Part shown: positions 12,283-25,336 of the stretch, piece after piece
How the letters are laid out: each line of letters opens with the position of its first letter
How positions within the stretch are numbered: the stretch's first letter is position 1
NCBI GenBank assembly: GCA_963082975.1
Contig: OY720345.1
Span: 29,458,611-29,522,610, forward strand
DNA length: 64,000 nucleotides
Origin: Labia minor
Lineage: Eukaryota; Arthropoda; Insecta; Dermaptera; Spongiphoridae
Direction of reading: 5' to 3'
Translations under genes and position numbers: made by a program
The notes under the pieces: model-generated
The model's input: only the letters and a program-made list of their open reading frames with translations
Databases searched by the model: none
What the model was told of the DNA's origin: nothing

Positions 12283-13310
12283 TATCAAATATTAATATTA
12301 TAATTATTATTAAAAAAATGTTCCTGGTTTTTGAAAATTATTTTTTTTTGGAACTCAAGTTAAATTCAAATTTAACATTCCCAATTTTTATTACTTTATA
12401 TTTTATAAAATCGTAATGGGTTTCAACCCAGGAAAACTGGTCAATTTTAGTGACATTCAATTACCTAAAAAGCTCTTTTTTTAATATCGATGGCGATTTA
12501 TCCTTCCTCTCTTTACTTTAGAGTGTAGGGTGTGGCCCTTGAAGCGGCATCCATCATGCTTTCTTGTCTGTTATCATTGTGGTAGAACTAACCTGATCAC
12601 ACAATTTAACCATGCTAGAAAAACCTCCATTACAAGTGTGATAAAGAAGGGGAAGGTTTTTTATTATCTGAAAGGTTGAGTCATCATTCAGCACAACTTT
12701 TAAAGAAGAAAAATAAAATACGAGTCCTTTGATATGTTCTCTCTGCTATATCGATCACTCCACCACAACACTTACTTCATTAAATTTTACTTTACTCATA
12801 AATATTTATTTATTTATTAATGTTTAGGTGAAGCTATTTTGTTTGTGGGTTTAATGAGCTTATCATAGAAAATGGCAAATACCTTAAAACCAGTGATTTT
12901 ATTAAAAAAAAAAATTTCAACAAAAAAAAATGTATTCTATACAATATATTTAGGTAACATATGTACTAAAATTTAATAAAAGATTTTTAAAGTTTTCAGA
13001 GTAGGGGGGAATAGTAGGGCCAATTGAATACCAATATATCATTTTTATTTATCGACAATTTAGAGTCGTTGCGTGTCAAGCACTTAAACGACCAATTTTA
13101 TCATTATTCGCCATCGAACTTGAAAATATGATTTATACTAAACGGAAGGGAAATAAGTTTTTTTTAATGTGAAATCATCTTAGTAGAAAAAATGAATAGA
13201 TCGAATCAGAACGATATTACATTCTTCGTACGAAGATTTTTAACGAATTTTCTTTAAAACCCCTTCTAATGACCTAAGAAATTGAATTGAATATATAAGT
13301 TACAGATTCT
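12283..13310. other. Gene-free stretch with one GC-richer patch
   Basis: 12490-12770 is less AT-rich, but its six frames show no recognisable protein. The remainder is AT-rich. Confidence 0.5.
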
Positions 13311-13312
13311 TA

Positions 13313-13690
13313 TGGTGCAACGCGGCAGCAGAATTCATGACGTCATCAATTCTTCAAGCTCATCACAAAATTGATTATAAAAGAAGGCGCTTCACGCTTA
13401 TAATCCGTTCTTTGTTAACTCATGTCATATCCGGAGGCTCTGCCTGTTTGACCAGGAAATCTTGGCAATCACCTGTACAAGCTCACCCAGGGATTCTTTG
13501 AAACGCCTGAATTTGTTATCAATTCACGTATAATCGTTATATTGTGACACAAAATCATACATTCAATTTGAATTACTTTCATCGATCTCTTTGCTTTGAT
13601 CTCTTGTTTAACCGTGCTAACAAGCACAATTTGTTATTACCTATTATTGTAATCAATTTGCATAATCATTACAATAAATAAAACTAAAAA
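13313..13690 (+). promoter_or_regulatory. Promoter-like cassette, possible solo LTR
   Basis: In order: a CRE-type palindrome TGACGTCA (about 13339-13346), a TATA-like ATTATAAAAG (about 13374-13383), a GC-richer transcribed-like stretch, and AATAAATAAAA (about 13672-13685). That spacing resembles the U3-R-U5 layout of an LTR, or a pol II promoter with a short exon. I could not fix TG...CA ends or a target duplication, and no coding region follows. Confidence 0.3.
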
Positions 13691-15109
13691 AAGTAGAAAT
13701 ACTTTTTTTTAAACACTGTTTCATTGAGTATCTTTGAGCCACATTGATAGATAGATATAACATACAATAATAATATATATAATTAATTTCCTGATTAAAT
13801 TAAAATATATTTTAAATAAGAACACAAAAAGAAATGAATGTTTTATGTAATATACTGATTGCAACAAAATGGATGAAAACCTTTTACATACAGACTTTCA
13901 ACCAAGTACTATGTACCACCGGGGGTACAGGCGCTCTAAGCAGCTAGTAATAAATAAATTCAAAGTAATTAGAATCAGCATCATATAATAGATTTATTCA
14001 AAATTAGACCAATCTTTAAAAATCTTTAATGTAATCAAAATATATTCAACAACTTATTAATATATATTACTATAAAAATTAAATATAATATAAATAAATA
14101 ATAGTATTGTGTTAAAATGATTCAAATCTAAAGATTTAATGTGTTTTTTTTATTTCTAATGATAATTTTAAAATTTAACATATACTTATAAAATTATTAT
14201 AAAAATTTAATAAAATATGGTGGTATGAATATTTTTACCAATCCAAAATCACCAAATAAAATTAAAAATATTCACTTATAAAAATGAAACGTTAGTAAAA
14301 TGTATTTAAATTAATTTATAATGATATTTTATTTATTAATTGGAATTAAAATAAATTTTTTTAAATCTTAAAATTAAAAAAAAATAATAACATTGCTAAA
14401 TCCAAATTTATTTTTTTCTTAATTCATATTTAAAAAAATAGACTTAATTTTATTCAAATATAACTTAATTTCTTTAATTTTCATTTCGTTTTTAGATATA
14501 TTTTTAGATAACTTAAAAGAAAAAACTGGAAAAAAGCCAATTGAGATTAATTGCCTATTTGATATGGCCATTCGTTCCGTGATTGTTAAAATTAATCCGT
14601 TCACGATTCAATTGACTTCAAAGGTCCCTGGGCCTTTGCTAAGATTTTAATTGTGATTGGCACCTTTTTAATTCATTGAAATGAGAAAAAAAGAAATAAA
14701 ATGCGTTAATCCATTGAATTTAACTTAGTTCTTTGTGATTATTTATTTAATAGATAATAATCATGGAAATTTAAGTCATTTCAAAAAGAGTCGTTAGGGC
14801 GATGGGGGGAGGCAAATACTATGAAATCCTATTTAGTTAAGAATCGATTAAACAAAGAGTATTTCAAGGTTTGTGTAATTTGGAAAATCCTCTGGATTAA
14901 TGAAGACTGGACTAGAATAGTGGTGCTTAAATGGGGTGGAAAAGGGACATTGGAGAGAGAGGAGGGGAGGTAAAAGGCCAATGTTCCAATCTATTTATTA
15001 GCATAGTATTTAAAGTGACTCGAATACATTAAAGACAGTCAAGATTAAAAATAAAAAAATTTTAGTACCACACATCATGTATATAATATATATATATAGT
15101 GATTTGGAA
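13691..15109. other. AT-rich stretch without recognised genes
   Basis: Low-complexity DNA. ORFs reflect AT bias only. No repeat ends found. Confidence 0.55.
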
Positions 15110-15525
15110 AGGGTTGAATCCTTGTCTAGGGGTATATTATCTCGATAGAGCAACAACACTTCTTGTTTGGGGTTTTCTATAAAATGGTTTATTTACTATA
15201 AATATACATAGGCAAATACACACACTCTCTCATCATCATAGTCATCACGAATCTAAACAGAAGAGTCCAAGCGAATCCCAAAACGAATAGAGTCTCTTGC
15301 GGGAGTTCGTGTTCCAATTTATATCTTCCCTTCCCTAGTCGGTTGTCGGGAGAAGGGGGTGGGAGACTTTTTCCTGGCCGTCACCAAAGGCCTATATCGA
15401 GCATGATTAGGGTTGAGGAGACCCGTGGTACCCTCGGTAACATTTTACAACCAGGGACAAGGAAGTGGAGTGAGGAGGTCGAAACACCTTTGTCATCAAC
15501 ATCCCTTGACCTCAATTTTAATTCC
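15110..15525. other. GC-richer unidentified segment
   Basis: About 400 bp with higher GC than the flanks, from GGGTTGAATCCTTGTCTAGG to CCCTTGACC. The plus-strand ORF at 15343-15579 starts at a non-ATG codon and resembles nothing I know. The composition would suit part of an LTR or a decayed insert. No termini could be fixed. Confidence 0.35.
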
Positions 15526-16104
15526 CACATATATATATTAAAAAAAATAAAAATTAAATATAATCTAACATTTAGATAGAGTTTATCTTTGAATCCTTTT
15601 CAGGTTAATGAAAGATACATAGATAAATCTATATTTATATTAATATAACCACATGTCTTATCTGTTGAATAATAGAAGATAGTAGTACAACTAATAAAAA
15701 CGAGAAATCTCAATTATCCCATTAAATAACAATAGTTTAGTATTAATATTTTCGATATATTTATTAAATATCATTGCCATTATACCAATTTAATTATATA
15801 TTTCTTTTAAATTCAATAAAAAGAAAACCTACATATATATATATTTTTAATAAGAATTTATAATACTTTAAATAAAAAATATTACCATAGAATTTAATAA
15901 ATTGTATGAAATACATTTAATATTATGTTCATATTTCTTGAATGAGGAAAAAACTCATATTTATTTTATACACACATTTTTTTAGAGTTAATATATTTTC
16001 AGTCATTACAAATATAAGTATTTTTATTATTTATATTATTATTAATAGAAAGGGCGCATCGAAACATTTATTGGTACATCCTGAAGAATAAAATATAAAA
16101 CATA
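15526..16104. other. AT-rich stretch without recognised genes
   Basis: Low-complexity DNA with a short TA run near 15835. No gene seen. Confidence 0.55.
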
Positions 16105-16615
16105 CGAGGGCTGGTCAATAATTCCGCGATTTTTTTAATTTCTCGTCTTTTAAATGAAATGTCAACACTACTACTCCTGTCAGCAGGTGATGCTGACTGA
16201 TGTCGAAATTTTAAACAGCTGGGTTTTTTTAGTTTTTGTTTGACATCCATTTATAGCAGACTACCTCATGATCTGAGAAGAAAATATTTAGAAAAATGTG
16301 AATTTCCATGTAAATCCATGAATTGGGATACGAATTGTTCCACCCTATTCTCCGGATTTAGCTCCAGTGACTATTTTTTGTTTCCAAACCTGAAGAAATG
16401 GCTCTGCGGAAAGAGATTTGACTCCAACGATGAAATCATCTCACAAACAAATCTATTTTGATGTCCTCGACAAATCTTATTTTTTGGAAGGGATAAACAA
16501 TTAGAGAAACGTTGGACGATGTGTATAAAGTTCAAAGAAGTTGAAGAATGAAATAATTTTTTATTCAAAAACCCGTGTTCCATTCAAAAAGTCAATGGCT
16601 TATTGACCTGCCTGG
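16105..16615 (+). mobile_element. Internally deleted mariner element
   Basis: Same family as 5849-6377, opposite orientation, between TA at 16103-16104 and 16616-16617. Left terminus CGAGGGCTGGTCAATAATTC; right terminus is its diverged complement. A plus-strand remnant (about 16330-16550) reads FSGFSSSDYFLFPNLKKWL, then DEIISQTNLF with a stop, then a shifted LEKRWTMCI. The third catalytic Asp (SSD) is present; the other two are deleted. Confidence 0.85.
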
Positions 16616-16617
16616 TA

Positions 16618-18393
16618 TTAAAGATATTTATACTATATAAAATATGAACCCTTGCAAACTTTTTTTGAATTTTTAATCAGCTCTTCAAGTCCACTTTTTT
16701 ATCTAAATTTTGTGTATTCAAATATTTTTAATAAAAATATTAATCGGTAAGATTAAAATGAAATGGAGATTTAATTCAAATTTATGAAGGAACTCCAATC
16801 CTTCACTCTTCTGTTTTGTTTCTTATTATAAAATATAAATAATCATTAATTATTTGATAATATTGATTTATAATGAATTGATTGTGATTACAATTCATTG
16901 TATTTATAAGATCAAATAAAAAATGTGACAGGTATATTCAATTAAGTAAATCCTATTTTATATAGGGAACGACATTTTGCACTTGAAAGCAGATGTCCTG
17001 GTCTAAAGGGTATCTCATTTGCATTCACTTTATTCACTTCCCCATCCTATCAATTACCAAAATGCCACTGTTTATTATCATTTTTATCATTTTTTTCTCC
17101 AAGTTTATAAATTTCCATAGAGTGGAATTCACACTTTACATGCTGTTTTAATATAATAATAAATGATTATCATAATCGATAGAGACGTTTGCATCATTAG
17201 ACTGAACATCTTTATTATTCATAAATTTTAAATTATTAATAACAAAATAGATTCATTTGATTGAAAATTAATTTAATTAACATGCATTTTTTTTTGTTTT
17301 TAAGACAAAAATAAACCAATGAGAATATTTTTGGCTCTAAAATACATTTTTTTTAAGACAAAATTATGATATTTTTGTAAAAGAAAAATTAAAAACAACG
17401 ATTTTGAAATAAATCGATGACGAAGGGGTTGATAATGCATGAAGTTGGAGTCGGTGACGCGATGGGGTTATTGATGATGAAACGAAAATAAAGATACAAA
17501 TAAAAAAAAAGTTAATACAATTATTATTTGCATTTATTAAAAAATATTTAACACAATCATTATCAATAAAAAAATATTATTTTGAAATAATTAAATTTTA
17601 ACTAAACTTTTTTTTTGCCTATTTGATCAAATATTTTTTTATTGAATATAAAGTATAATCTTCAATTAATCATTTCTAAATGGAAAAAATACACAGTTAT
17701 TGATACAAGATAAAATTATTTAATTTCCATTACTTCTGATATACATATATATGTTTTTGTCTCTTTTTATATATAACTTCAATTGTACAGTAATGTGAGG
17801 AATAAACACAAAAAAGCCTTTAAAGCTAAACAAATAAATCAATTTTTTTTCCCTTTAATGTGAAAATTATTTGAATTCACTCTGGTTTAAATTTTTACTA
17901 AAAGGATATGTAAACTTATTGTTTGATTTATGTACATTATAATCATTTATTGAAAATTTTTTTTTTCTTTGAATAGGTGGAAATTTCAAAATTTAATCTC
18001 AAGTATAAATTATATATATAAATAACATAAACAATGAAAGGAAGTCAAAGTGTTTAGTGTGTTGAAAAAAGAATTAATAAATTTTAAAGTCAAATCACAT
18101 TTTTCTCTTTTGATATATGAAATGAGTTTTATTAAATTTGTTGAATGGAGGGGTAGAAGAAAAAAAAGAAAGAATTAATATTTTATATTAAGGAAAGGAT
18201 TAATTTAATAGACAAGAGAAAAGAAGAGCGTTGTATGGCTAAAGACAAATATGTACTTATTTCCTATGAATGGATTTTTTAAGAAATAAAAGTAAAAGAG
18301 GGTTAAAATTTCAATTATTAAGAAAATCTTCTTATAAAAAAACCTTGAAAGACTATAAATTTTTTAACCTTAAATATTTTCATTTTATATATA
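16618..18393. other. AT-rich stretch without recognised genes
   Basis: Low-complexity DNA. No ORF or terminal repeat recognised. Confidence 0.55.
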
Positions 18394-18446
18394 CGAGGGT
18401 TGAATTGGTTGAATTAGTGGAGGCATTACTTTACATTCAACCCTCG
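18394..18446. mobile_element. Very short mariner-type MITE or solo terminal pair
   Basis: Inverted ends CGAGGGTTGAA and TTCAACCCTCG lie between TA (18392-18393 and 18447-18448) with only 53 bp in all. The CGAGGG start matches the larger mariners here. It may be an extreme deletion derivative, or chance. Confidence 0.5.
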
Positions 18447-18448
18447 TA

Positions 18449-19724
18449 TTAGAAAGTAAAACTAATTCCTGTATTAAGAAAAAGACCACAATTTTATCTA
18501 CAAATATAAATTAATTTAAAAAACAAAAACCTTTGTCTTTTGTACATCTGACAAAAGCACAGTGCCTATCAAGTCAGTTGCCGCCTAAGCAGGATAAAGG
18601 TGTTCTATGATCAGTAGAACGGAGATGACCTCTTAATCTTAATTTTCTTAGCTTCCCAATTTTGAGCCCGGACCCCAGCTATAGAAATTATATATTAAAT
18701 AAAAAAACTTAATTGAAATTCTTATTATTATTAAAATGAATTCATGATATTTTGATTATTTTGTTAATTATTTTTTATTACATCGAGGCATAGAAAAATA
18801 ATTAATTTTTATTTTAATTTTCTTTCATCTCAAATAAATATTTGGCGGTTAAAAATTGTCTAACAGTATTTATACTACAAAGAGACCTAAACATGGCTAA
18901 ATTGAATTTTCAAAATAGATTGAATTGTAGTTTTGATTCTTGTAGTTAAAATTTTTTTAGGTAACCTGCTATATAAAGATCCAGATATACACTTAAAATA
19001 GATTCTGAGGATAGCGAATTTCCTAGCATTAAAGTTGATTTTGTCGTGAAACAGGTAATCAATAAGGATGTCTTTCTGAGAGTGACAGAGAGAAGAAACA
19101 AGCAATTTCCTGTGGCCTTTGGAAAATTAGATATCTCGATTTTTTTATATATATTTTTAGTTTTGCTAAAGTAGAAAAATGTTAGTGACGATTATTAACA
19201 TACGTGAGGTGATTTTTCAAACAATGGTTAAAAGTTTTGCTTTAGAATAAAATATATAATATTCACATCACTTTTTTTTGTAACTGGGAATAAAAATTCA
19301 TAACCATAATATATATATATATATATATATACAAAGGTAGGTAATATGGAGGGCAGGCGTGCGAAGAGAAACATCAGATTGCAATAAAAATGAAAAATAA
19401 CATGAAAAGTGCATGTCCTATTTCTTTGATTTATACGATTTGATAGACAACACAAGTAAAAAGGAAAAAAAAGAGGGAGATAAAAATGCTTGACATGTTG
19501 TAATAAATAATTAAAATAATCTATGTGATACCGAGAAAATATGACACAATTATTAAGTATCAAATAACCCTTTGAAGGAGTAATTTACTAAAGGCGAGAA
19601 TTAGAGAGAAGAGAGAAGATGATCTGGTTGTTCAATTGGCGGGAGAAATAGGAGAGCGCTCGAATATAATTTTCTAGATCGTGAATAATCCATTCCTTTT
19701 AAATAAAATAGTATTTTTATATAA
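18449..19724. other. AT-rich stretch with an unidentified GC-richer patch
   Basis: 18540-18680 is GC-richer but not coding in any clear frame. A TA microsatellite spans about 19306-19331. A minus-strand ORF at 18887-19105 has no recognisable domain. Confidence 0.5.
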
Positions 19725-19962
19725 CAACGGTAGCCAAACAGTGACTCTTTTCGAGTTGATTGTGGCTCAATTAAGAAATTTAAAGTCATGACACAAAAAA
19801 AAAATTAAAATCTTTTTGCGATCAGACTCTTAAACATTTTCGATTTTTTTCAATTTTTTCAATATGACTCTAAAAAAAGATAAAATTTTTTTCCGATTTG
19901 GCTCTTAAACATTTTCGATTTTTCAATATGGTTCTAAGTATCACTAAGTGTAGCCACCCCTG
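19725..19962. mobile_element. Non-autonomous hAT-like element
   Basis: Termini CAACGGTAGCCAAACAGTGA on the left and the complement of CAGGGGTGGCTACACTTAGT on the right, flanked by a perfect 8-bp duplication TTATATAA (19717-19724 and 19963-19970). The interior carries two inverted-orientation copies of the shared AT-rich module (TCTTAAACATTTTCG, T-run, CAATATG). No ORF. Confidence 0.85.
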
Positions 19963-19970
19963 TTATATAA

Positions 19971-20828
19971 TATATAATTAAATAAATTAATAAAAATTTA
20001 TTTTTGAATTTTATTTTTTTAAATAACTACCTCCATCTTGAAGTTAAACAAATAAAATAAAAAAACTAAACAAATACAATATCATATTTTCTAATTAGTG
20101 AGATATCTATTTATATAAGTTAATAAAACTTTTGAATTGAGCATTAATTTGACTCTTCAAAAAACCAATTAATTTTAAAGCGAGAAGCAAATAAAAGATA
20201 TTTTGTGAAAAAGAAGCATCTCTCTTTTCTTTGTAAATCCAATTCATACTTGTATATTGAATTTAACATTATAATTGAATTATATGTGAAGCTAATTTTC
20301 AAAAAATATATTAAAAGATAAAAAGTTTTAAAAAATTAAATAATTTAATAAATGATCATCATATTATTGTGCTATATAAGACGGTACTAGTCATAAAAAA
20401 ATATTTTTCATTAAATAACCGAATGGAATAAAACATGGGATATATAGTACTTTACAATACCTTTAGATTGCGTATTTTTTAGTTGATATCGAAAGGGGGC
20501 GGGCCCAGTATCAGTACGTTTACAACCTTTGCCCGGGATGGAAAAATTAAAAAATATACTATCGTCAAATAATAAATAACCTTCGTATAAGTAAATAAAT
20601 GTTTTCATTAAAAATAGGGGCGTTTTCTTTAAATCTATTATATATTTAAATATTTCGAATTGAAAATTTCGTTTAATACATTTTTTTTGTAATGGTAATA
20701 TAAGTATTATATTCATATAGATTATGTTCATATAAAATTTTCTTTTAATTCGGATTAAATAATATACAAATCGAAAATCCTTAAAATGTTAGTCAAAACT
20801 ATGAATATTCAATATTTTGACAGTTTTT
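19971..20828. other. AT-rich stretch without recognised genes
   Basis: A short GC-richer patch at 20488-20540 (GGGGGCGGGCCC) is isolated. The 106-residue minus-strand ORF here has no recognisable domain. Confidence 0.5.
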
Positions 20829-21090
20829 TACCGACCGATGATAGGAAGGGAAGGCATTGTTTTCACACAAAATTTCACATGTGGAGATTTTTACATATCA
20901 CCACGAATCATTTTGTTAACAGAAAAAAGTATTTTTAGCATGATGTCGGTCTGTCCGTCCGTCCATCCGTCCGTCTGCTTGAACGGCTCAATGGATTTTG
21001 ATAACATTTGGTATATTTACTTAATGCATCAATAGCATAAATTCATTAACGTTTGGAAATTAATTTATTTCAAATCGTCGGTCGGTTCTG
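20829..21090 (+). repeat. Dispersed repeat R2
   Basis: Begins TACCGACCGATGATAGGAAG and ends near GTCGGTCGGTTCTG. Contains a CCGT microsatellite (about 20949-20976). A reversed, longer copy is at 53912-54516 and one end recurs at 44470-44505. The GAxCGACCGA-type ends are inverted, suggesting a DNA transposon, but no target duplication could be fixed. Confidence 0.7.
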
Positions 21091-21496
21091 TGCCTGACCA
21101 CAGCTCATATTTTTTTAAATTAATATTAGATTACAAAAAAATCTACCCGCTAGAAGAGCGTTGGGTGTTTATTCCAGCAAATTGGCTATCAAGTTTAAAA
21201 TTTACATTGTCTGAATGAAGACATAAAACAGAATATATTTAAAAACTTCTGGGAATGCTAGGAAGCATTACTATCAACGAACATTTATTCATATTTATCA
21301 CGAAATTGCATAAATAATTCCAATTTATAGTAGAAAGCAAAAAATATTTAAAAATAGATATTTATTAATAAATTTATTTAATTTACAGAATGAAAATGTA
21401 ATTTTAATCAAAATAAGAAACAATGTTTTTAAAATGTTTTCAAGATTTATAATTACAATATATAAATATAAATTTTAATATTAAATCTATATATCT

Positions 21497-21729
21497 GTGT
21501 GTCTGTCGCCAAAAATTTTCGATTTTTTAAATTTTAATTTTGGATTCGAGTAGAGCTTAAAAAAGTGTAATTGTGTAAAGTGGTCTTGGTTATTTAAAAT
21601 TCGGTTGGGAACTTGGTCAAATCGGCGGACAAAGTTGATAATTTCCCATATATTATAAGACTTTTTTAAGCTCTACTTGAATCCAAAATCAAAATTTAAA
21701 AAATCGAAAATTTTTGGCGACAGACACAC
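21497..21729. repeat. Foldback with ~70-bp arms
   Basis: The left arm (21497-21566) starts GTGTGTCTGTCGCCAAAAAT and the right arm (21660-21729) is its near-perfect complement, around a 93-bp spacer. The arms end at AGAGCTTAAAAAAGT and ACTTTTTTAAGCTCT. No coding content. Likely a foldback MITE. Confidence 0.8.
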
Positions 21730-22130
21730 CGTCATGTAGATTTTATAAACGTACTAAAAGTTCGTTGAAAAAAATGAACCAAAATGAGCGAATGAATTCC
21801 CACAGTGAGCTCCAGCTTTATCAATATTAAGTTATATAAGCTTTAACCATTGTTATGAAAAAAGACAAATAGCAAATAAAAGGAACATCATACGAACTTT
21901 AGGATAATTAATTTTAATTTGTATATTTTCAAATGTCTAATAATAATATATATTAATATTGTAGTAAATTGGAATCAAGGATGTTATCATTAAATGTCAG
22001 ATGATAAAGAAAAATCTTCAAAACTATTCTTAACTGTGCATTTTCGCTGAATTTTTTTTTATACTTACTTCTTCATTAAATTTCAAAGTTTTCTACAAGA
22101 GTCAAGTTTATATATATAAAAAGAAATATA

Positions 22131-23047
22131 AAGGGTGTTTCTTTTAGAGGTATAGAACTTTAAATTGCAATAAAACAACGATGGATTATTCGATTGACAT
22201 GAATTTTATTTATACGAAAGATAATCTTGTGGCATTACATTTTATATATGATTTCTGTTTATATATGACGGTTGTCTCGGATGTAGTCCAATCTGGACGT
22301 CCAATTTTCGATAACTTTTTCCAACATTTGTGGTTGTGGCCGTATATCGGCAATAACACGGCGAATGTTGTCTTCCAAATGGTCAAGCGTTTGTGGCTTA
22401 TCCGCATAGACCAATGACTTTACATAGCCCCACAGAAAGTAGTCTAGCGGTGTTAAATCACAAGATCTTGGTCACAGGTCCAAAACGGGAAATTAGGCGG
22501 TCACCAAACGTGTCTTTCAATAAATCGATTGTGGCACGAGCTGTGTGGCATGTTGCGCAGTCTTGTTGGAACCACAGCTCCTGGACATCATGGTTGTTCA
22601 ATTCAGGAATGAAAAAGTTAGTAATCATGGCTCTATACCGATCACCATTGACTGTCACGTTCTGGCCATCATCGTTTTTGAAGAAGTACGGACCAATGAT
22701 ACCACCAGCCCATAAAGCGCACCAAACAGTCAGTTTTTCTGGATGTAACGGTGTTTCGACATACACTTGAGGATTAGCTTCACTCCAAATGCGGCAGTTT
22801 TGTTTGTTTGTTGACGTAGCCATTCAACCGGTAGTGCGCTTCATCGCTAAGCAAAATTCGCTTATGAAAATCGGGAACAACGGCAAAATAAAATTGCACT
22901 ATTTGCAAGCGTTGTTCACGCGTGAGTCTATTCATGATGAATTGTCCAACCAAACTGAGAATAAATCATTTGACTGCTGTTAAATCGGTCGTCAACTTGA
23001 ACATTAATGCCAACTTAAAGTTCTATACCTCGAAAAAACACACCCTT
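22131..23047 (-). mobile_element. Internally deleted Tc1/mariner-superfamily element
   Basis: Inverted termini AAGGGTGTTTCTTTTAGAGG (left) and the complement of AAAGGGTGTGTTTTTTCGAG (right), both next to TA (22129-22130 and 23048-23049). The subterminal TATAGAACTTTAA is mirrored. It holds one decayed transposase gene on the minus strand. At 917 bp it has lost part of its N-terminal coding region. Confidence 0.85.
22210..22935 (-). pseudogene. Transposase pseudogene, Tc1/mariner superfamily
   Basis: Minus strand from ATG at 22935: MNRLTREQRLQIVQFYF (N-terminal helix) runs directly into DFHKRILLSDEAHYRLNGY, so the DNA-binding and linker region is deleted. The frame then shifts at a 4-bp AAAC expansion near 22800. 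The next frame continues from NKQNCRIW through EKLTVWCALWAGGIIGPYFF (catalytic core), WFQQDCATCHTA (second catalytic Asp; the usual Gly after it is Cys) and ISRFGPV. A second shift precedes CDLTPLDYFLWGYVKS, which holds the third acidic residue, and RRVIADIRPQ. At least two frameshifts make it non-functional, but the reading is clear enough to suggest fairly recent decay. Confidence 0.9.
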
Positions 23048-23049
23048 TA

Positions 23050-23421
23050 TATATATCTCGGTGACGCTGATCTCGAATGAACTTGGCTTCCTATTCTGAG
23101 CCACTAAATCTAATTCTTAATCTTTCCCAATCCTACATTTTTGTTTTATATTTACACATAAACTGACAAACCGACGTTGATTAGGTGTGTGTGTAAGATA
23201 GGCAATTAAACTTTTCCCATGTTTTCTTCACTTATTCGAGCCACATGACACGCTCATTATACTATTTAATAAAATTTAATTATATTATTTTAATAGATGG
23301 TACTTTATTTATTTATAAAATTAAATAACTCCCCTTCTCTTGATAAATTCACATGTACTTTTGATTGGAATTTTAATTTATTGAAATTTTAAAATGAAAT
23401 TGATGAAAATAATTTATTTAA

Positions 23422-23455
<34 letters not shown>

Positions 23456-25328
23456 TACAAAATCGGAGTTAGAAGTTGCAAAGTGAATTAATTACTCCCT
23501 CCCTTTTAATCAATTTAAATAATTTTAATATATTTAAACTGAGTCTCCCTTTAATTTAGTCCTCGTTAGCATTTATATCAATTATAAACGTTTGCAAAAA
23601 CTTTCAAATTATTCTCTATTAGAAAAGATTTTTAATTAGATTAACAGAATATTAAATCATCTGCTTATATGAATACAAAGCATTTATTTATTTATTTATT
23701 TTCAAATTTGTTTATAAAAAATATATTTTTTTCTTTTTCAAAAAAATTATAATTTTCATTTTATAAATATAATAATATTAGAAAAAGAGATATATCTTCA
23801 ATTCTTGTTCTCTATCAACTCAAACATACAAAAACTCATTTTCCAACTACATAGTAACAAAATTTAATCAAGTCATTTCACCTTACCTTTGTTTCAAAGT
23901 TTGAATTTATATAGGAATGACCCTGAATGGGGTGGTGGTGGTTTTGAAGTCTTTTCGTAAAAGAGAGCCTGACAGTAGATGATTAAGACAAGGAGAAATA
24001 AAGGAAAAAAAAGAAGTATATATATATATAATAAAACAAAAATATTTTTTAATATTAATATATTATGTTTTCTTATTTATATTTTATAACAATATTTTTT
24101 AACTCATCAGAAAATATCTATAATTTTTACACTTTTTGTCATAACATCATTGTAACTAGTTTTAAGTGCTCTAAAAAATTTAATTTTATTTTCCTCCTCA
24201 AAAAAGAATATTTTTATTTATTATAATTATTATTATTCATCTAAAATTATGTGGAAATGTGAGTCATTGAATTTTTTTATTCATCTTATTTATCGATCTC
24301 AACTTACTTAGACTACTGGTCGAAGTTTCCCTTTATAATTGAGGGTTACCTCCAAGTCTCTCAAATTTCAGGTTTTAGGGGCTCCTGAGAGACACATAAA
24401 TTGTACATCTTAAACATAATAGGAATTAACATTTCCCTTGTAACTAAATATACATTCGTTATTTGGTCAACACCATTTCTTAAACCTATATTATAACTTA
24501 ATTATATAATATTATAACTAAGTTATTATATAGATTTGGTAAAAAAATAATTTCGGGAAAAATAAGAAGAGATGAATAATATTTATTTGATGAAATTAAA
24601 CAATTTCTAATCTTTTACTATTAAAAATTTAGATTATAACGTTAGCAGATTAACAGATAAAATTTATCTTATTTATTTTCTAAAAACTTGTAATGAATGA
24701 AGAATTTTTTTAGGAAAATTAATGTTTAAATAACATTTTTTTTTCTTATAAGAAATTAGTATTCTATCTACCTATCTTGTTATCTTTAAGGTCAGATATT
24801 AATCAGAAGTAAAAGAAAGAAAATAAAAAAAAAATAGTTATAGTATCCTTATTAAAATATTATCATATAAATTGAAATTGATTTTTGACTTAAATATTAG
24901 AAAATTCATGATCTTGTATTTATTTTTAAAATAAAAAAAACACATATCCCATTAATAATTGAATTAACATAAATAAAAATTAGTTACTATTTAATTTAGT
25001 TTAATTTTATCATAAAATGTTCACCTGAAATTTAAACATTTTGAATATATATTTAGAAATTTACAATAACATAAAACTTGCCTCTCTCTCTCTCTCTCTC
25101 TTTTGATAAGAACCCTTGGACTTGGCTAACAAGCTATTTAGGAACCACCCCCTCTTTTCACTTGCCTCAAATCGAGACATGAACTCTCAAGAGAAAGGTA
25201 GTTGAGAGAAAATTTCCTTTACTAAAACATTTGAACTGTTAATATACTTATAATAGATTATATTATACATAAGTTTCTTGCTTTTCATGGAATTATTTTA
25301 ACAACTGAATTATTATTATTTTCTGTTC
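23050..25328. other. AT-rich stretch without recognised genes
   Basis: TA microsatellite near 23424-23448, another near 24017-24031, and a CT run at 25083-25102. No gene or transposon ends recognised. Confidence 0.55.
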
Positions 25329-25336
25329 ATCTAGTT

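Noticed and set aside
19308-19331. CRISPR-like or structured meaning of TA and other short tandem runs
   Set aside because: These are ordinary microsatellites without spacer structure.
20411-20731. 106-residue minus-strand ORF
   Set aside because: No ATG-led coding-like composition and no domain; lies in AT-rich DNA.
22393-22770. 125-residue plus-strand ORF
   Set aside because: It is the antisense of a clear transposase reading.
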